From positions 310,785-374,784 of the forward strand of contig CAUYUJ010006347.1 of assembly GCA_963575745.1 (NCBI GenBank): a stretch of DNA of 64,000 nt, read 5' to 3'. The position numbers and the translations under genes are program-made. The notes beneath the pieces are model-generated. The model ran no database searches, was not told where the DNA came from, and was given only the letters and a program-made list of their open reading frames with translations. The DNA comes from Prorocentrum cordatum (taxonomy: Eukaryota; Sar; Dinophyceae; Prorocentrales; Prorocentraceae). Below, piece by piece: positions 21,734 to 32,339 of this stretch; position 1 is the stretch's first letter; every line of letters starts with the position of its first letter.

Positions 21734-23217
21734 ATGCGAATTGACGGTCGCCATGCCCCTAAACTCACGGTCGACGTTGTCCTGCGAGCGAGGGCGAAAC
21801 TGAACGAGGGAAAAGCTCCCGGGGGAAATCTCGCGTTGTCGGGGAGATGCTTGCCACGTTGCCCATCTCAGTCTGTCACATTCTGTCGTTCAGAACGTCG
21901 GGTCGTGGAACGCCATCGTCATGTTCTTCAGTAAGAAGATGCCGCCGCCTGTTTCCACTGCTCATTTTCGAGGCGTTCGCCTGATTGACATGCTCCAGAA
22001 GTTGTACACGTCATGTCTTGTGATACTTGCTCGTTCCACTCCTTTTCCTGTTTCTTGGTCTCGCGCGTGCATCTTTGGCTATGAAGAGAAGCTCTCGGTG
22101 GACCTACTGGCTGGAGGATTTCAGCTACTTCGCGCTCATTCTCGGGAATGGCGCCAGCAGTGTCCGATCTATGTGACCAAGGGAGACTTCACAGGTGCTT
22201 TCGACATGATGACCTTCGACCATATGACAGAGGCCATGCGCCATCGTGGATTGGATCCCCAGCTCATGGCTGCACTCTTGCGGGAGCAGCTCTACACCGT
22301 CGTGGGGAATGCCTCCCAGGGCATCAAGGCGCAGCAGTCCATCCCATTCAACCGGAGTGGGAAGCAGGGAGGGGTTGAGACGCTGTTCCATTGGAGTCTT
22401 ATCGTGTGTTTGTTGCTCTCCAGATTGATGCCGGAGTGGGAGGAGGCCGGTATTGGCATGTTCATATCCGATCAACCGTATCACCACCTCGTTTGGGCGG
22501 ATGACTTTCTGTTATTCGCTGGTATTTTCGATGTGGTCAGTCGTCTCTTTACTGATCTTACGGGTCTTATGGGGCATCATGGTTTATCTAGGAAGCTTGA
22601 GTCCCCTGAGTTCTTCACGAACGACGTTTCTTTTCTCGTGTCGGAGTCCATCGAGATCTGGGCGAAAGGGCGCCTGACGGTGACCCCCGACGGTGACCTC
22701 CAACGGACCCCGACGGACCCCCGACGGCGTCCCCCGACGGTGACCCCCAACGGAGCCCCAGCGGACCCCCGATCCCCCCCTGTTCCGGAGGCGTGCTTCC
22801 GGAACATGCGTGCTTCCGGAACATGGGGCGGACCCCCAACGGACCCCCGACGGTGATCCCCCGATGGTGACCCCCGACGCTGCTGTTGGGCCCCCGACGG
22901 TGACTCCCGACGTTTCTGCATCCTTGTTTGAAGCGCAGGTTCTGAGGTTCTCGGACTCTGGCAGACCCCCGACGGCAATGCCCCTGATGCGGTCGGGCAC
23001 CGTCTTCAGAAAGGCTCTCAGGCTTTTTGGAAGGACTCTAAGATTTATTTCAACACGTCCTTGGCGTTGTCCCTGCAGTTCGACAGATATGGTAAGTGCC
23101 CGCGGCATGTCATGGTTGTGGATCTTGGACGTGGACCGAGTGTCTCGCGCTGAGGCTCGACCGCTGGGAAGGCTACCATTCGTGTCGGATTGCTCGCGTG
23201 AAACGTCGGCCTCATGA
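21734..23217 (+). pseudogene. Reverse transcriptase remnant (element 2)
   Basis: The entry segment AKLNEGKAPG is the usual pre-RT motif of LINEs. The main open frame (21921-22856) contains motif A as GDFTGAFD (22182-22205), a motif B-like GKQGGVETLF, and the active-site box WADD (22494-22505, with W in place of the usual Y or F). The frame then runs into a proline and aspartate minisatellite at 22670. RT thumb-like sequence (TAMPLMRSGTVFRKAL) resumes at about 22975. Both catalytic aspartates persist. Without the insertion the RT would be of ordinary length. Confidence 0.8.
22670..22925 (+). repeat. GACGG minisatellite interrupting the RT
   Basis: About 20 degenerate copies of CCCCCGACGGTGA or CCAACGGA, with CGTGCTTCCGGAACATG duplicated inside. 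It splits an otherwise colinear RT domain, so it arose after the element inserted or in its parent copy. Confidence 0.8.
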
Positions 23218-23765
23218 AGTTCCAGTCTCTCATTTCCGGCGGTCTGTTCGTTATGGCGCCAATATACTGCTGCGGGCTTCCAGCCACTCAGCGTTCGTGT
23301 TCTGCGCGCTTCTCTTGCGCTGCTCTCTCGCACCATCCCCAAACCGATGAAGATGCGAGCTCGCGAGTTTCTCAGGGACGCGGCCTGCTGGCGCAGTGCG
23401 GCTGAATGGAGGACGATGCAACTAGTTCTTTCTAGCGGAGAGGGTTCCGATCCACGGCATATGCGCAAATGAAGACACGAGCATCATTACAAGCGGGCTC
23501 GCCAGTGGGATGAAGTGTTTCTTGAGTTATTCGATCGGCGATCCCTCTTACTTCTCATCTCAGAAGTGTTGGCGTTTTGTGAAGCATGCGTTCGAGAGCG
23601 TTGACTTGACTGTGCCTGAGTACGTGTCGTCGGTGCTCAAGCCCACGGGTGCGAACCATGGTGCGAAAACTCCTTCGGATAATATCAGCCCTTCCGAAAG
23701 TGCAATGGGATGCCGTTCCTGAGTCGCCCCCTCCCTCCTCTCCTCTGGCTTTGCCCAGCCTTCAT

Positions 23766-24053
23766 TGTAGATTAAAGATCCTTGGGGATTCCAAGCTGAT
23801 CGTCCAGTGGCTGAACGGCTGTTGGAGAAGGTTTGACGGCTTTTACACCCCCTTCGCTGCCGCGGCTCAGCGCCGGCTCGAAAAATTGCGGTCGCGTGAG
23901 ATAGCTGCGCCTCGCGAGGACTCTGGCCACTGGTGCAGGCACGTTTATAGGGAGTTTAATCAGCGAGCTGACGCTCTTGCCCCCGAAGCTCTTGCTGCCT
24001 GTCTGTTTCATGCCTTTTACTCCCCGCCTCCTTTTCCCTTCCAGGAGGTGTAA
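23766..24053 (+). pseudogene. RNase H domain remnant (element 2)
   Basis: ILGDSKLIVQWLNG contains the second catalytic Asp and the helix of RNase H. YREFNQRADALAPEAL is the typical C-terminal block. The upstream Asp/Glu portion is not recognisable in this frame. An open frame continues 3' of it to 24324. Confidence 0.7.
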
Positions 24054-24509
24054 TTCGTGACCCCCCCATTCGGCGGTGGCTCGAAGAACGGACTTTCCTC
24101 GAGCGGTTGGCACGCCGATGTCGCCCGTTCCTGTGACCGACACGGCTCGCCCATCGCCCATCTTCCATCGAGTTGCAGAGGGTTCGGTCTTTTGGGGAGA
24201 GGGTATTGTCACTCTCGGGGAATTTCGTGGTTTTGTCCAGGTGGTCGAGGCGATTTACATCATGCTCGTACAGCGTGAACTTTGTTTTGATTCGCAGGCA
24301 CTGGTGCGGGAATGCTGGCTCTAGCAATTCGTTGCTGTCTGAGTCATTTTGTTTTTTTTTTGGTTCGTCACATATGAACATTGCTTATATACCCTTCTCA
24401 TGTTTGAGTAGCGCGGGTGGAAATAATTGCATTGGCGAGCGGGGCGCCCCGCATGCATCGTGGATGAGATCCACCGAGTTAGTCCCACCACAGAGACTTT
24501 CAGGCAGCA

Positions 24510-25720
24510 GACGCTACCCTGGTAAACTCGTGAAGCTTGTGTTATACCTCCGTCCCACCGCTGGATTGCTCGGCGGCGGAGGGCGGCGGGGGCCATGGGC
24601 CGGCCCCCCAGTGCGGAAGAGACAGGCCATGCGAGTGCGAGCGCGCTCACTTACATGAGCAGAGGACCCCGAAACGCCACTGACAGTTGCCCTGCTCGGC
24701 GCACTGGCCGCCCCGGCTCGTGCGCCGGCGTCGAAGTGGACCGTCTTGTCATTGGTGCCGCCGTCCGCTGGAGCCGACGATGTAGTGTTTCCGTCATTCG
24801 TTTTGCGCTTCGTGTCCATCCGAAGTACATGTGCAGCGTGGTCAGCCTTGATGCCATCCATCTTAGATATATACGGCACTTTTAAACAAACCTTTGGCGA
24901 TCTGCTGCGGCTGGGACTGCAGGTCTTTTCGATCGGCGATGTTCTTGCGGTCTTCCTCAGTAGTCTCGCGTTCGTTTCGTCAATTTGAAACGCTGGGTCC
25001 ACGCCAATGAAAGCCGTGAGGTCCTTAGAACCATCGTCAATATAGGTTCTGGCTTTGCGAGCTGGATTACAAACTTCTCGTATTCACCGTCGGTCGTCGC
25101 GGAGCGGTCGGATAGCGCGTGCACAGAGGCTTGCTGATTATTGTACCAGCTGGCGCACGTGTCAAGCTTGGCTAACTCGGCCTCGAGGGCGCCCTTGAGC
25201 TGCGCGGCCCTGGCGCAAGCGGTGGACCTCCGCGCATCTGCACCAACTGTTTCTGGTGCCGAGCGGACGACCGGGTGTCTCCCGCCTTCTTCGATCGCTC
25301 GACCAGCTGCTCAAGATCCTGCACGGTGACGGCAGGGTCTGGAGCAGGACCATCAGCAGGAACGTCAGCAAGCGCTTGAGGGCCTCGAGAACAGCGGCGC
25401 CCTTGCGCTCCATGTGGCACTGCTTGCAGTGCTGCCAACGCGCCTGGTTCTTCTTGCAGTGGCAAGTGGCACACCGCCAGCGCCGCTCAACACCTTGTGC
25501 GTCTGGCGCGGGGGGCAGAGTGGGCTGCTGGCGGGACGGCTGGCGGCGGCGGGGGGCCACCATGGCGGCTGAGCTGGTGGCGGGCCGCCGTTGCCCTTGC
25601 CAGCCTTGCCGCCCGCTTCGGCGCCGGCGGCTGGCCCTCGGCCCTCGACTGCGGCAGCCCATATCCCCTGCCCTTGCCGTTCTTCCCCTCGAAAGCCCAC
25701 AATGCGCCCATCGCCCACAG
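24510..25720 (-). mobile_element. LINE ORF1 fragment C with RanBP2-type zinc finger
   Basis: A minus-strand fragment of an ORF1-like protein. A zinc ribbon near 25415-25482 reads WRCATCHCKKNQARWQHCKQC, split here as W-x-C-x2-C, then N, then C-x2-C, the RanBP2-type spacing. It is followed in adjacent frames by a charged helical region (DLEQLVERSKKAGD; LDTCASWYNNQQASVHALSD). ORF1 proteins of LINEs bind the element RNA; that role is inferred. No EN or RT follows, because the next sequence downstream is the tail of element 2, so this is a truncated piece. Confidence 0.6.
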
Positions 25721-25825
25721 CTGTCTAGGAAGGTAAACGTAGTGGAAAAATTAAGCCCGCTGTCACCCAGTCTCACTGAATGCTGGCGACAGCAAGCACA
25801 AACATTTGTGCCACTGAGGCTGGAG

Positions 25826-26074
25826 AAGGAGGAGGAGGAGGAGGAGGAGGAGGAGGAGCATGAGGGGGGGGGGGGGAGAAAGAGAAGGAAGAAAAGGAGG
25901 AGGAGGAGAAGGAGGAGGAGTAGGAAGACGTGGTGGTGGAGGTGGAGGGAGGTGGAAGGGGATGGAGGATGGAGGATGGAGGATGAAGGATGCAGGATGG
26001 AGGAGGAGGAGGAGGAGGAGGAGGAGTAGGAGGAGTAGGAGGAGGGGGAGAAGGAGGAGGAGGAGGAGGAGGGA

Positions 26075-26118
<44 letters not shown>

Positions 26119-26310
26119 AGAGGAGGAAGAGGAGGAAGAGGAGGAAGCGGAGGAAGAGGAGGAAGAGGAGGATGGAGGATAGAGGATGGAAGTTGGAGGG
26201 TGGAAGATGGAGGATGGAGGAGGAGGAGGAGGAGGAGGAGGAGGAGGAGGAGGGAGGAGGAGGAGGAGCAGGAGGAGGAGGAGGACAAGGACAAGAGAGG
26301 AGGACTTCGT
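25826..26310 (+). repeat. GGA / GGATGGA / GGAAGA compound microsatellite
   Basis: About 480 bp of GGA with nested GGATGGA and GGAAGA sub-arrays. The long Gly/Arg or Ser/Pro open frames are artefacts. Confidence 0.95.
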
Positions 26311-26590
26311 GGAGGCAGTGGTGGTGGAGGAAGGGGGGGATGGAGGAGGGATGTGATGGTGGAGGAGGAGCAGGAAGGAAACGGGGATCGGCAGAGCATC
26401 TCTCACGCTCCTCCCGCGGGGGCGTGCCACCCGCGGGCAGGGCCGCACGGGCATCGCGTGCCTGCTGGACCGCCCCGCCCGCCCCCCCCGCGCGCGGCCC
26501 GGCACCGCCACCCCAATCGGCAGGGCGGCGCGCGGCCTCGTCATCATCATTACGGGTCAGCCGTTCAGCTCCCAGGGGAAAGGCCCCGCG
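26311..26590. other. GC-rich spacer, no supportable gene
   Basis: Short open frames occur on both strands (for example TGIACLLDR on plus), but there is no recognised domain and no coherent splice structure. Confidence 0.4.
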
Positions 26591-26599
26591 GAGTTTGAA

Positions 26600-27180
26600 A
26601 TAACACTTATCGCATATATGGTGTACGCATGCAAACACACGTGCGTACGTGCGCATCTATATATATATATATATATATATGTATACACATATGCCAGCAT
26701 ACATACGTAAATGCAAGCGCAGATACACACATACGTACATACGTACGCACAGACATATTTGCATACATAAATGCGTACATGCATGTATGCATGTATGCAT
26801 ACATAAAGGCATGTCTATATATATACACGCATGAATACAAGCATGCATGCATACATGCTGTATGCTTGCATGCAGAGGCACACATGCATGTATGCAGCAC
26901 TGCATGTCCACATGCATACATACAAACATGCATGCCTGCATACACGCATGCATGTGCAAACATGTGCAGTAATGAACACATACATGCACGTACACATGTG
27001 GATACGTACATACACACATACACACGTACATACACATGCATACATACACACATAGAATAACACACATACATACGTACATCAATCCATATATGTATATATG
27101 CATACACATAAACATAGATACATATATACACACGTACATACATACATACGTTCATTCATTCATTCAGCCACACGGGCATG
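26600..27180. repeat. CATA/TGCA tetranucleotide tract
   Basis: About 580 bp of CATA, CATG and GTAC units with a (TA)n core at 26658-26680. A similar tract precedes WD40 exon 1. Confidence 0.95.
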
Positions 27181-27714
27181 CACACCTACATGCACTCGTG
27201 CATGCAAGTCGGCCCGTGGGGCCAAATCCACGCCAGTGGGGACAGGGATCCGTTCGGCGATGCTCAGCTGGGCGAGCGTGCGGGGCCTGGGCCCCAGGCG
27301 TTCGGGCCTCGCTTAGGTGGCAGACGCTCTGTCGCGTTGCGGGGCTCTGTCTCCCATGTCCCCCTCACACTTGCGCCCCCCCCCCCAGTCCCCCCTCCTT
27401 TTTCTTAGCCAGGCCGCCAAGCGCGCACGCTGAGGCGTCAGTGTCCCCCCTCCCTCCTCCTCCTCCATCTCCTCCTCCTCCTCCGCCTCCGCCTCCGCCT
27501 CCTCCGCCTCCACTTCGGGCCTGTGACCGTCTCTGGCGAATCCGTGTGCGAGCTGTCGCTGCGCCCCCAGGCCGCGATACTCGCCGCTCCGCCGCCCAAG
27601 GTCTCATGTCCTCCTCCGCTCCCGCACCCCCCCCTCGGGTCGGCGGGAGGCGCTGTGCGAGCCAGCGTGAGAGCGTCTGCGTGTTCCTCGATCTCCTGAG
27701 CCTTACAACCTCCT
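27181..27714. other. GC-rich spacer between microsatellites
   Basis: A mixed sequence with CT and CCG tracts (27440-27510). No conserved motif or convincing exon is seen. Confidence 0.4.
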
Positions 27715-27879
27715 TCTCCTCCTCCTCCTCCTCCTCCTCCTCCTCCTCCTCTTCCTCCTCCTCGGCCTGACACGCTGCCCCAATTGCTACCGTATCGTAC
27801 CGTATCGTATCCTCCTCCATCTCTCACGTTGCATCTCCATGATGTCATCATCATCATCATCATCAGCAGCAGCATCATT

Positions 27880-27915
<36 letters not shown>

Positions 27916-27975
27916 GTCATCAGCATCATCATCATCATCGTCATCCTACTCCTCATCATCATCCTCATCCTCGTT
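27715..27975 (+). repeat. (TCC)n and (ATC)n microsatellites
   Basis: TCC run at 27715-27765, a CGTAT repeat at 27790-27812, and ATC runs at 27845-27970. Confidence 0.95.
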
Positions 27976-28589
27976 GCCGCCACGCCATCACAAGCGGATG
28001 CGGCCGATCTTCTGGGTTTCACATCCTAGGCATCGGAACTATCATCATCACCACTTTCCCCTGGTTTATTTTGTGTGCCTCATTAAGATGCCATGTAAGA
28101 TAAAGTACACGGGCGCTTGGAAACATATTTCCATGGAGGTGGCATCAGGTTCGAGTGAGGAACGCGGCTGTCGTTGGAATATACCACACGTAACGATCCA
28201 AGTAATAATCGCACGAGCACTGCTCTGAAGAGACAGAGAGAGATTGAGAGAGAAACAAGCAGCAACAACAACAACAACAAAACAAAACAAACAAACAACA
28301 AGCCGTGCACGTCGGAGGTTCATTGGCAAAGCGGTGGTGAGACAAGTTCCACTGCCTGCAAATCGGCTGTGAAGCAGTGAAACGCAAAGGGACGATAACG
28401 ACAGCGACCACGGCGACGACGGCAACGACGACGAGCTCTGCGAACCGCAATAGGGTTCTATATTCGTGATGCCGGACGGCGGTCGAGCATGAGTCGCCGT
28501 GCAAGATCACATTCGCGTCACGCAGGTCAGGCTCGGCACCTCGGAGACAGAAGTAAGATGCACCAAGGCCGCCTACTCCACACAGTGCG
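27976..28589. other. Spacer with CAA tract, no supportable gene
   Basis: Contains a CAA run (28262-28300) and a GACGAC-rich stretch (28395-28435). Open frames are short and unrecognised. Confidence 0.45.
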
Positions 28590-28750
28590 GTTTTAGTGTG
28601 AGAGATCACGACACAAAGCCAAACCGCAATAGTAAGGATGGGAAGCCTTCCCAAGGGGGCCCTTGCATCCTTGCCTCCTCGGTCCATCCTTCGCCACTTC
28701 CGTTGGCCGCGCCCCGCTCGAGAAGCTTCGAAATCGCCGTCCAAGGCCCG
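28590..28750 (+). repeat. Interspersed repeat R6, copy 2
   Basis: Plus-strand copy of the repeat at 7815-7995 (reverse) and 31505-31660. It contains GGGAAGCCTTCCCAAGGG and CCCCGCTCGAGAAGCTTCG. It lies about 180 bp upstream of the sulfotransferase 5' region. Confidence 0.75.
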
Positions 28751-28933
28751 TCGGCGTCGTCGGCGTCGTCGTCGTCGATGTCGCCATCGGCGTCGTCATC
28801 GTCGTCCTCCCCCTCCGTGGCTGTTTTGGCCCCAGCCATTTTGGACTGCGGCCGCCCAGCCCGGAGCGCCGCCGATCCCCACGCCGCCTCGACGCGCCGC
28901 CCGCACGGCGCCGCCCGCGGCCAGCCCGCCCCG

Positions 28934-29110
28934 ATGGCGGTGTTGCGGTGCCTCGGGTGCGGCCTCGCGAGCCAGCTGCCGCCGCTGGCCGCGCTGCTGT
29001 GCGTCGCGTGCCCCTGGGAGCGGGCGGCGGGGGGTCCGCCGACGCGGCCCCCGCGCGGGACGACGTCGCAACACCAACCAACGCCCCTGGGGAGCCACCG
29101 CTGGCGATGC
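28934..29110 (+). CDS. Possible first exon of the sulfotransferase gene
   Basis: ATG at 28934 opens a frame that starts MAVLRCLGCGLASQLPPLAA, a short hydrophobic N terminus (about residues 7-26) of the kind seen in Golgi type II membrane enzymes. A proline- and arginine-rich segment follows. The frame hits a stop at 29171, so a donor before that would be needed, and no clear GT, GC or GA site stands out. It is linked to the downstream domain only by position and strand. AGCCATTTTGG, a partial match to the spliced leader, lies about 90 bp upstream. Confidence 0.3.
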
Positions 29111-29281
29111 GCGGCTGCTAGCGTCGCGGGTCGCGAGGCTGGAGGCTCGAGGCTCGAAGCTGGACGGGATTAGGATGCAGAGGGTCGAGGCTCTAGGTGG
29201 CGTGGGCCGCTGTGGAAGAGGCCTCGGGAGGCCTCTGGAAGCTTCCGCGAGGGAAGCCTCCGTGGGCCTCGGGCGAGGTAC

Positions 29282-30315
29282 CTGGACGGCGCCGGCATGC
29301 TCAAGGAGGCGTGCGGCGCGCTCTTCTTCCCGGAGCAGCGGTTGCGCTCGGTCCCGCCGCCCTCCCAGGCGGCAGGCAGCAGTGGGCCCACGCACGGCGT
29401 GGATCCGGCACGCCCCTGGAAGGCTCGGTGGCCCGCGAGGCCGCCGCCGCGGGAGCCGCCGCCCGCGCGGGCGCCGCCGCCGCCGCCGTCGGCCGCGCCG
29501 CCGCCGCCGGCGAAGGCGTGGAACTGGCCGCGCGACCTGGAGTACCCGTTCAAGGAGAAGATGCCCCTGGAGATGGCGCTGGCCGGGGTGGACGGGGAGC
29601 TGCGCTACGCGCCGTGGGAGGCGGAACCGAAGGTGCGGTGCGACGCCAAGCAGCTGCTGCACGCGCGCGAGCGGCAGAGTGGCACGAAGGAGGGCGAGTG
29701 GGTGCCGCGGCCCAACCGCACGCCCGTGTTCACCGTGGGCCTGCACAAGACGGGCACCATGAGCTACGCGAGGATTTACCAGCTGATGGGGCTGGTGTCC
29801 CTCCACGGGGTGTGGTGGCCGACCGGGGACAAGACCAAGCACGACGCCTTCGCGGACGGCGGCGGTGTGCGTTTCTTCTGGAACGACAAGTTCCAGTTCG
29901 GCGACGCAACATCGCATCCGATATGGAGTTATGTGCGGTGCTGGCCTGGCGCCACGCTGGTCCTCAGCGTCAGAGGCCTCTACTCATGGCTGAGGTCCAA
30001 GCTGAAGCACGAGTACATGAATCACGATGGCTCGGAGGAAGACGTCTTGCGCTTCGGCTCCATAATGGCGCATTGGACCCTTTTCAGAGACAAGTACCAT
30101 CGTCGAATCCTGGACATCGCGATGGCCAACGCGACAATCGCACGCCAGCTGATCATCTTGGATCTGCCTGACGAGGGGCCGGTGAACACCAGCTGCGCCT
30201 TGTGCCAGCGCCTGGAGATCGACTGCTGCAAAAAGAATATAAAAGCGCACGGCTCCTATCCTGGGCTGAGACTGAAGAACGCGACCGCTTGGAACCACGA
30301 CGTCGAGCGTCGGGC
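29282..30315 (+). CDS. Sulfotransferase-like protein (PAPS-dependent)
   Basis: From the in-frame ATG at 29297 there are about 340 residues. Residues 40-75 are proline-rich linker. The catalytic domain starts near residue 78 (WNWPRDLEYPF). Residues 149-157, GLHKTGTMS, form the 5'-phosphosulfate-binding loop. Residues 222-236, VLSVRGLYSWLRSKL, match the 3'-phosphate-binding region with its Arg and Ser. LIILDL and the Cys-rich NTSCALCQRLEIDC precede a final YPGLRLKNATAW block, as in the widespread sulfotransferase family of protists. The enzyme would move sulfate from PAPS to a carbohydrate or other acceptor, probably in the Golgi; the acceptor is unknown. The frame stays open to 30703, but sequence after about 30315 is low in conservation-like character, so a donor probably lies near there. 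Upstream exons are uncertain. Confidence 0.85.
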
Positions 30316-30486
30316 AGTGCCAAGGGGGGTCACCAGTTCCTTTTCAGCATCGAGGTTCCAGGGTCGAAGCTCAAAGAGGTTTTTGGACGTTTGGGGTATT
30401 AAGGGGGGGGGCGGCTCCGAAATGGTTCGCAGGCCGCCTTTCCTCCGGGACATGGTGCTCCCTCGAGGAGGCGGGGACCCCCCTCA

Positions 30487-30650
30487 GCAGTGCCCGGGAG
30501 CGCAGCATGGAGAGGGCCCTGAGTTTGCTCCGCGTCCCGCCGGACCAGGCCGAGGACGTGAAGCGCCGGCCGCTGCTGTCCCTGGACCTGGTGCGCTCGC
30601 CGGAGGTCCTCGCGTGGCTGCGCGCGGAGGGCTACGGGCGTCTCGTGTGA
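30487..30650 (+). CDS. Duplicated C-terminal exon, copy 1
   Basis: Reads MERALSLLRVPPDQAEDVKR, then PLLSLDLVRSPEVLAWLRAE, and ends at a TGA at 30648-30650. Acceptor candidates CTCAG and CAGCAG lie at 30481-30488. It lies in a different frame from the sulfotransferase segment, which fits a separate exon spliced in another phase. Copy 2 at 31085-31202 is about 92% identical over 117 bp. Changes that keep this frame and its stop suggest coding constraint. No domain family is recognised. Confidence 0.55.
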
Positions 30651-30965
30651 CGGCCGCCGGCGCCGGCCGGCCAGACCATCGACGGTGGCAAGCGCAGCTC
30701 TAAATACAACTTTTCAGGGGGGCTTGTGAGCGGGGTAGACGGCTGGGAGGATTCGGGGCAGGGGGGAGGTCGACGACACGTAAGGGTGACCATTCGCCGG
30801 AGGAACCTTCTGGTGTGGGCCCAGCGGGGCCCCCCCGATCGCTGAATGCGGTGCGGTAGCAGCGGCTTGCGCGCCGGGTGGTGTCCCCGATGGTCCCTCC
30901 CTCTGGCCGCGCCCTGAAAGTCACTCTTGTCTGGGGTCACCCCTTGCGTGTAGCCGAGGAGGGCG

Positions 30966-31202
30966 AAGGAGCTCGGGCAGCGGCGGGAGCACAAGCAGCT
31001 GGAGCCCGCAGACATCTACCCCGCTGACCGGAGCCCCCGAAAACCGGACTCGAGCAGCACGCGAGGGGACCGCGGCTCGCGCCGCGTCCCGACGGACCAG
31101 GCCGAGGATGTGAAGCGCCAGCCGCTGCTTTCCCTAGACCTGGTGCGCTCGCCGGAGGTCCTCGCGTGGCTGCGCGCGGAGGGCAAGGGGCACCTCGTGT
31201 GA
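30966..31202 (+). CDS. Duplicated C-terminal exon, copy 2
   Basis: Open from at least 30966 (KELGQRREHKQLEPADIYPA) through the duplicated part (VPTDQAEDVKRQPLLSLDLV, then RSPEVLAWLRAEG) to TGA at 31200-31202. The upstream portion is unlike copy 1, so the duplication starts near 31080. The two copies may be alternative last exons of one gene, or the last exons of two tandem genes of which only this piece is visible. Function unknown. Confidence 0.5.
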   Translation, partial: KELGQRREHKQLEPADIYPADRSPRKPDSSSTRGDRGSRRVPTDQAEDVKRQPLLSLDLVRSPEVLAWLRAEGKGHLV

Positions 31203-31504
31203 CGGCGGCCGTCGGGGTCAGCGGTCGGAGAGGCGACGGTGCCAGTGTGGACGAGTGCCGCGCTGACAGGTCTCTCCTCCTCCTCCGCCTCCTCCTCCTT
31301 CTCTTCGTTCTCGGTTTCCCTCCTCCCTCCCCGCTCACACCCTCATTCCATAACTTAATTCATTCCCCCCTCCTCTCTCCTCACTCCTACTCGTCCTCCG
31401 CATTTCCCCTTCTTCCTCTTGCTGGGGCAGCGGGAGAGCAGCAAGGGAGGGGAGGGGTAAGCTGAGAGCGAGGGCAAGGGCGAGAGGCGGGGGAAGACAG
31501 AGCC
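31203..31504. other. CT/TCC-rich spacer
   Basis: Pyrimidine-rich sequence followed by GGCGAGAGG-type sequence. No gene is seen. Confidence 0.6.
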
Positions 31505-31660
31505 GGAGGTACAGTCGAAACCGATAGCAAGGATGGGTTGTTACCTTCCTAAGGGTACCCTTGCATCCTTGCCTCCTCGGTTCGTCCTTAACCACTTTCG
31601 ATTGCCAGCCCCGCTGGAAACGCCTCGGGGTGGGCGTAGAAGGCCCTTGCATCCTTCCCG
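31505..31660 (+). repeat. Interspersed repeat R6, copy 3
   Basis: Third copy, containing CCTAAGGGTACCCTTGCATC and CCCGCTGGAAACGCCTCGG. Copies 2 and 3 flank the sulfotransferase/C-terminal exon locus. Confidence 0.7.
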
Positions 31661-31969
31661 CGGATCCTTCCCATCAGTTTTGACCGTAGAGGGGGAAGAC
31701 TGGTGTTGCAAGAAGGTGCGTGTAGACCCACGCGTGCGTGTGCAAGCCAATTCGTCGGCAGGGCTGGGGTCTTCAGGGGGGCACCCGTGCTCAAGAGACC
31801 AGTTGGAGGTGCGGGGGTGAGGACGAAGTGGCCCCAACCAGGAAATCGGTCTCGGTGTCGGTTCGTGTCGCACGTGCGGGCGAGGCGAAATTGCGTGAGG
31901 AGACGACGTGTCGGCCGTAACCAGGGACACGTCGGACAACAAAGAGGTGATCCTCCCGTCTCGCGGTGA

Positions 31970-32200
31970 CGCGCCGTAGTTGTCCCGTGGTTGCCCCGTG
32001 GTTTTTCCGTGGTCGCCCTGTGGGTGTCCCGTGGGTGATCCCGTGAGTGTCGCGTGGTTGTCTCCTAGATTGTCCAGTTGAAGACAACTGCGAGGGTTGT
32101 CCCGTGGTTGTGTAGTGGGTTGTCCAGAGGTTGTCCCATGGGCCATCCAGCAGCAGAGTAGGCTGTCGAGTTGCAGACAATTTGGTTGTCGTGTGGCTTG
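31970..32200 (+). repeat. GTTGTCCCGTG minisatellite
   Basis: About 18 degenerate 10-15-bp units of GTTGTCCCGTGG or GGGTGTCCCGTGG. Confidence 0.8.
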
Positions 32201-32339
32201 ACCCGTTGTGGTGTGTGTGTGTGTGATATTCTCGTGGGCGGTCCATCCGTGTATATATATAGATCTGCATACATACATATACATACACATGTACGTATGT
32301 ACGCCGTACATGTTTTTAGCCAGCGTGAACCCCAAACAG

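Larger units (their letters stand above)
20050..24325 (+). mobile_element. LINE-like retrotransposon 2 (EN-RT-RNase H), decayed
   Basis: A plus-strand non-LTR element with domains in canonical order: an N-terminal open segment (20094-20430), an AP-like endonuclease (20550-21260), reverse transcriptase (21734-23217) and RNase H (23766-24053), then a tail to a T-run near 24350. Frames change and stops occur between and within domains, so this copy is dead, but the catalytic boxes remain readable. A GACGG minisatellite of about 250 bp interrupts the RT. Its 5' end abuts the 5' end of element A on the opposite strand. Confidence 0.8.

Noticed and set aside
25162-26550. A 462-codon minus-strand frame that includes the zinc ribbon
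   Set aside because: Only the last part (after 25720) has protein-like content. The first 800 bp is GGA-derived Ser/Pro repeat, so it was not called as one gene.
26440-26580. Another WD40 exon (TGIACLLDR)
   Set aside because: There is no GH, SxD or WD pattern, and no in-phase splice sites.
26607-27155. Cys/Tyr/Val-rich frames that look like membrane proteins
   Set aside because: They come from CATA/GTAC tetranucleotide repeats.
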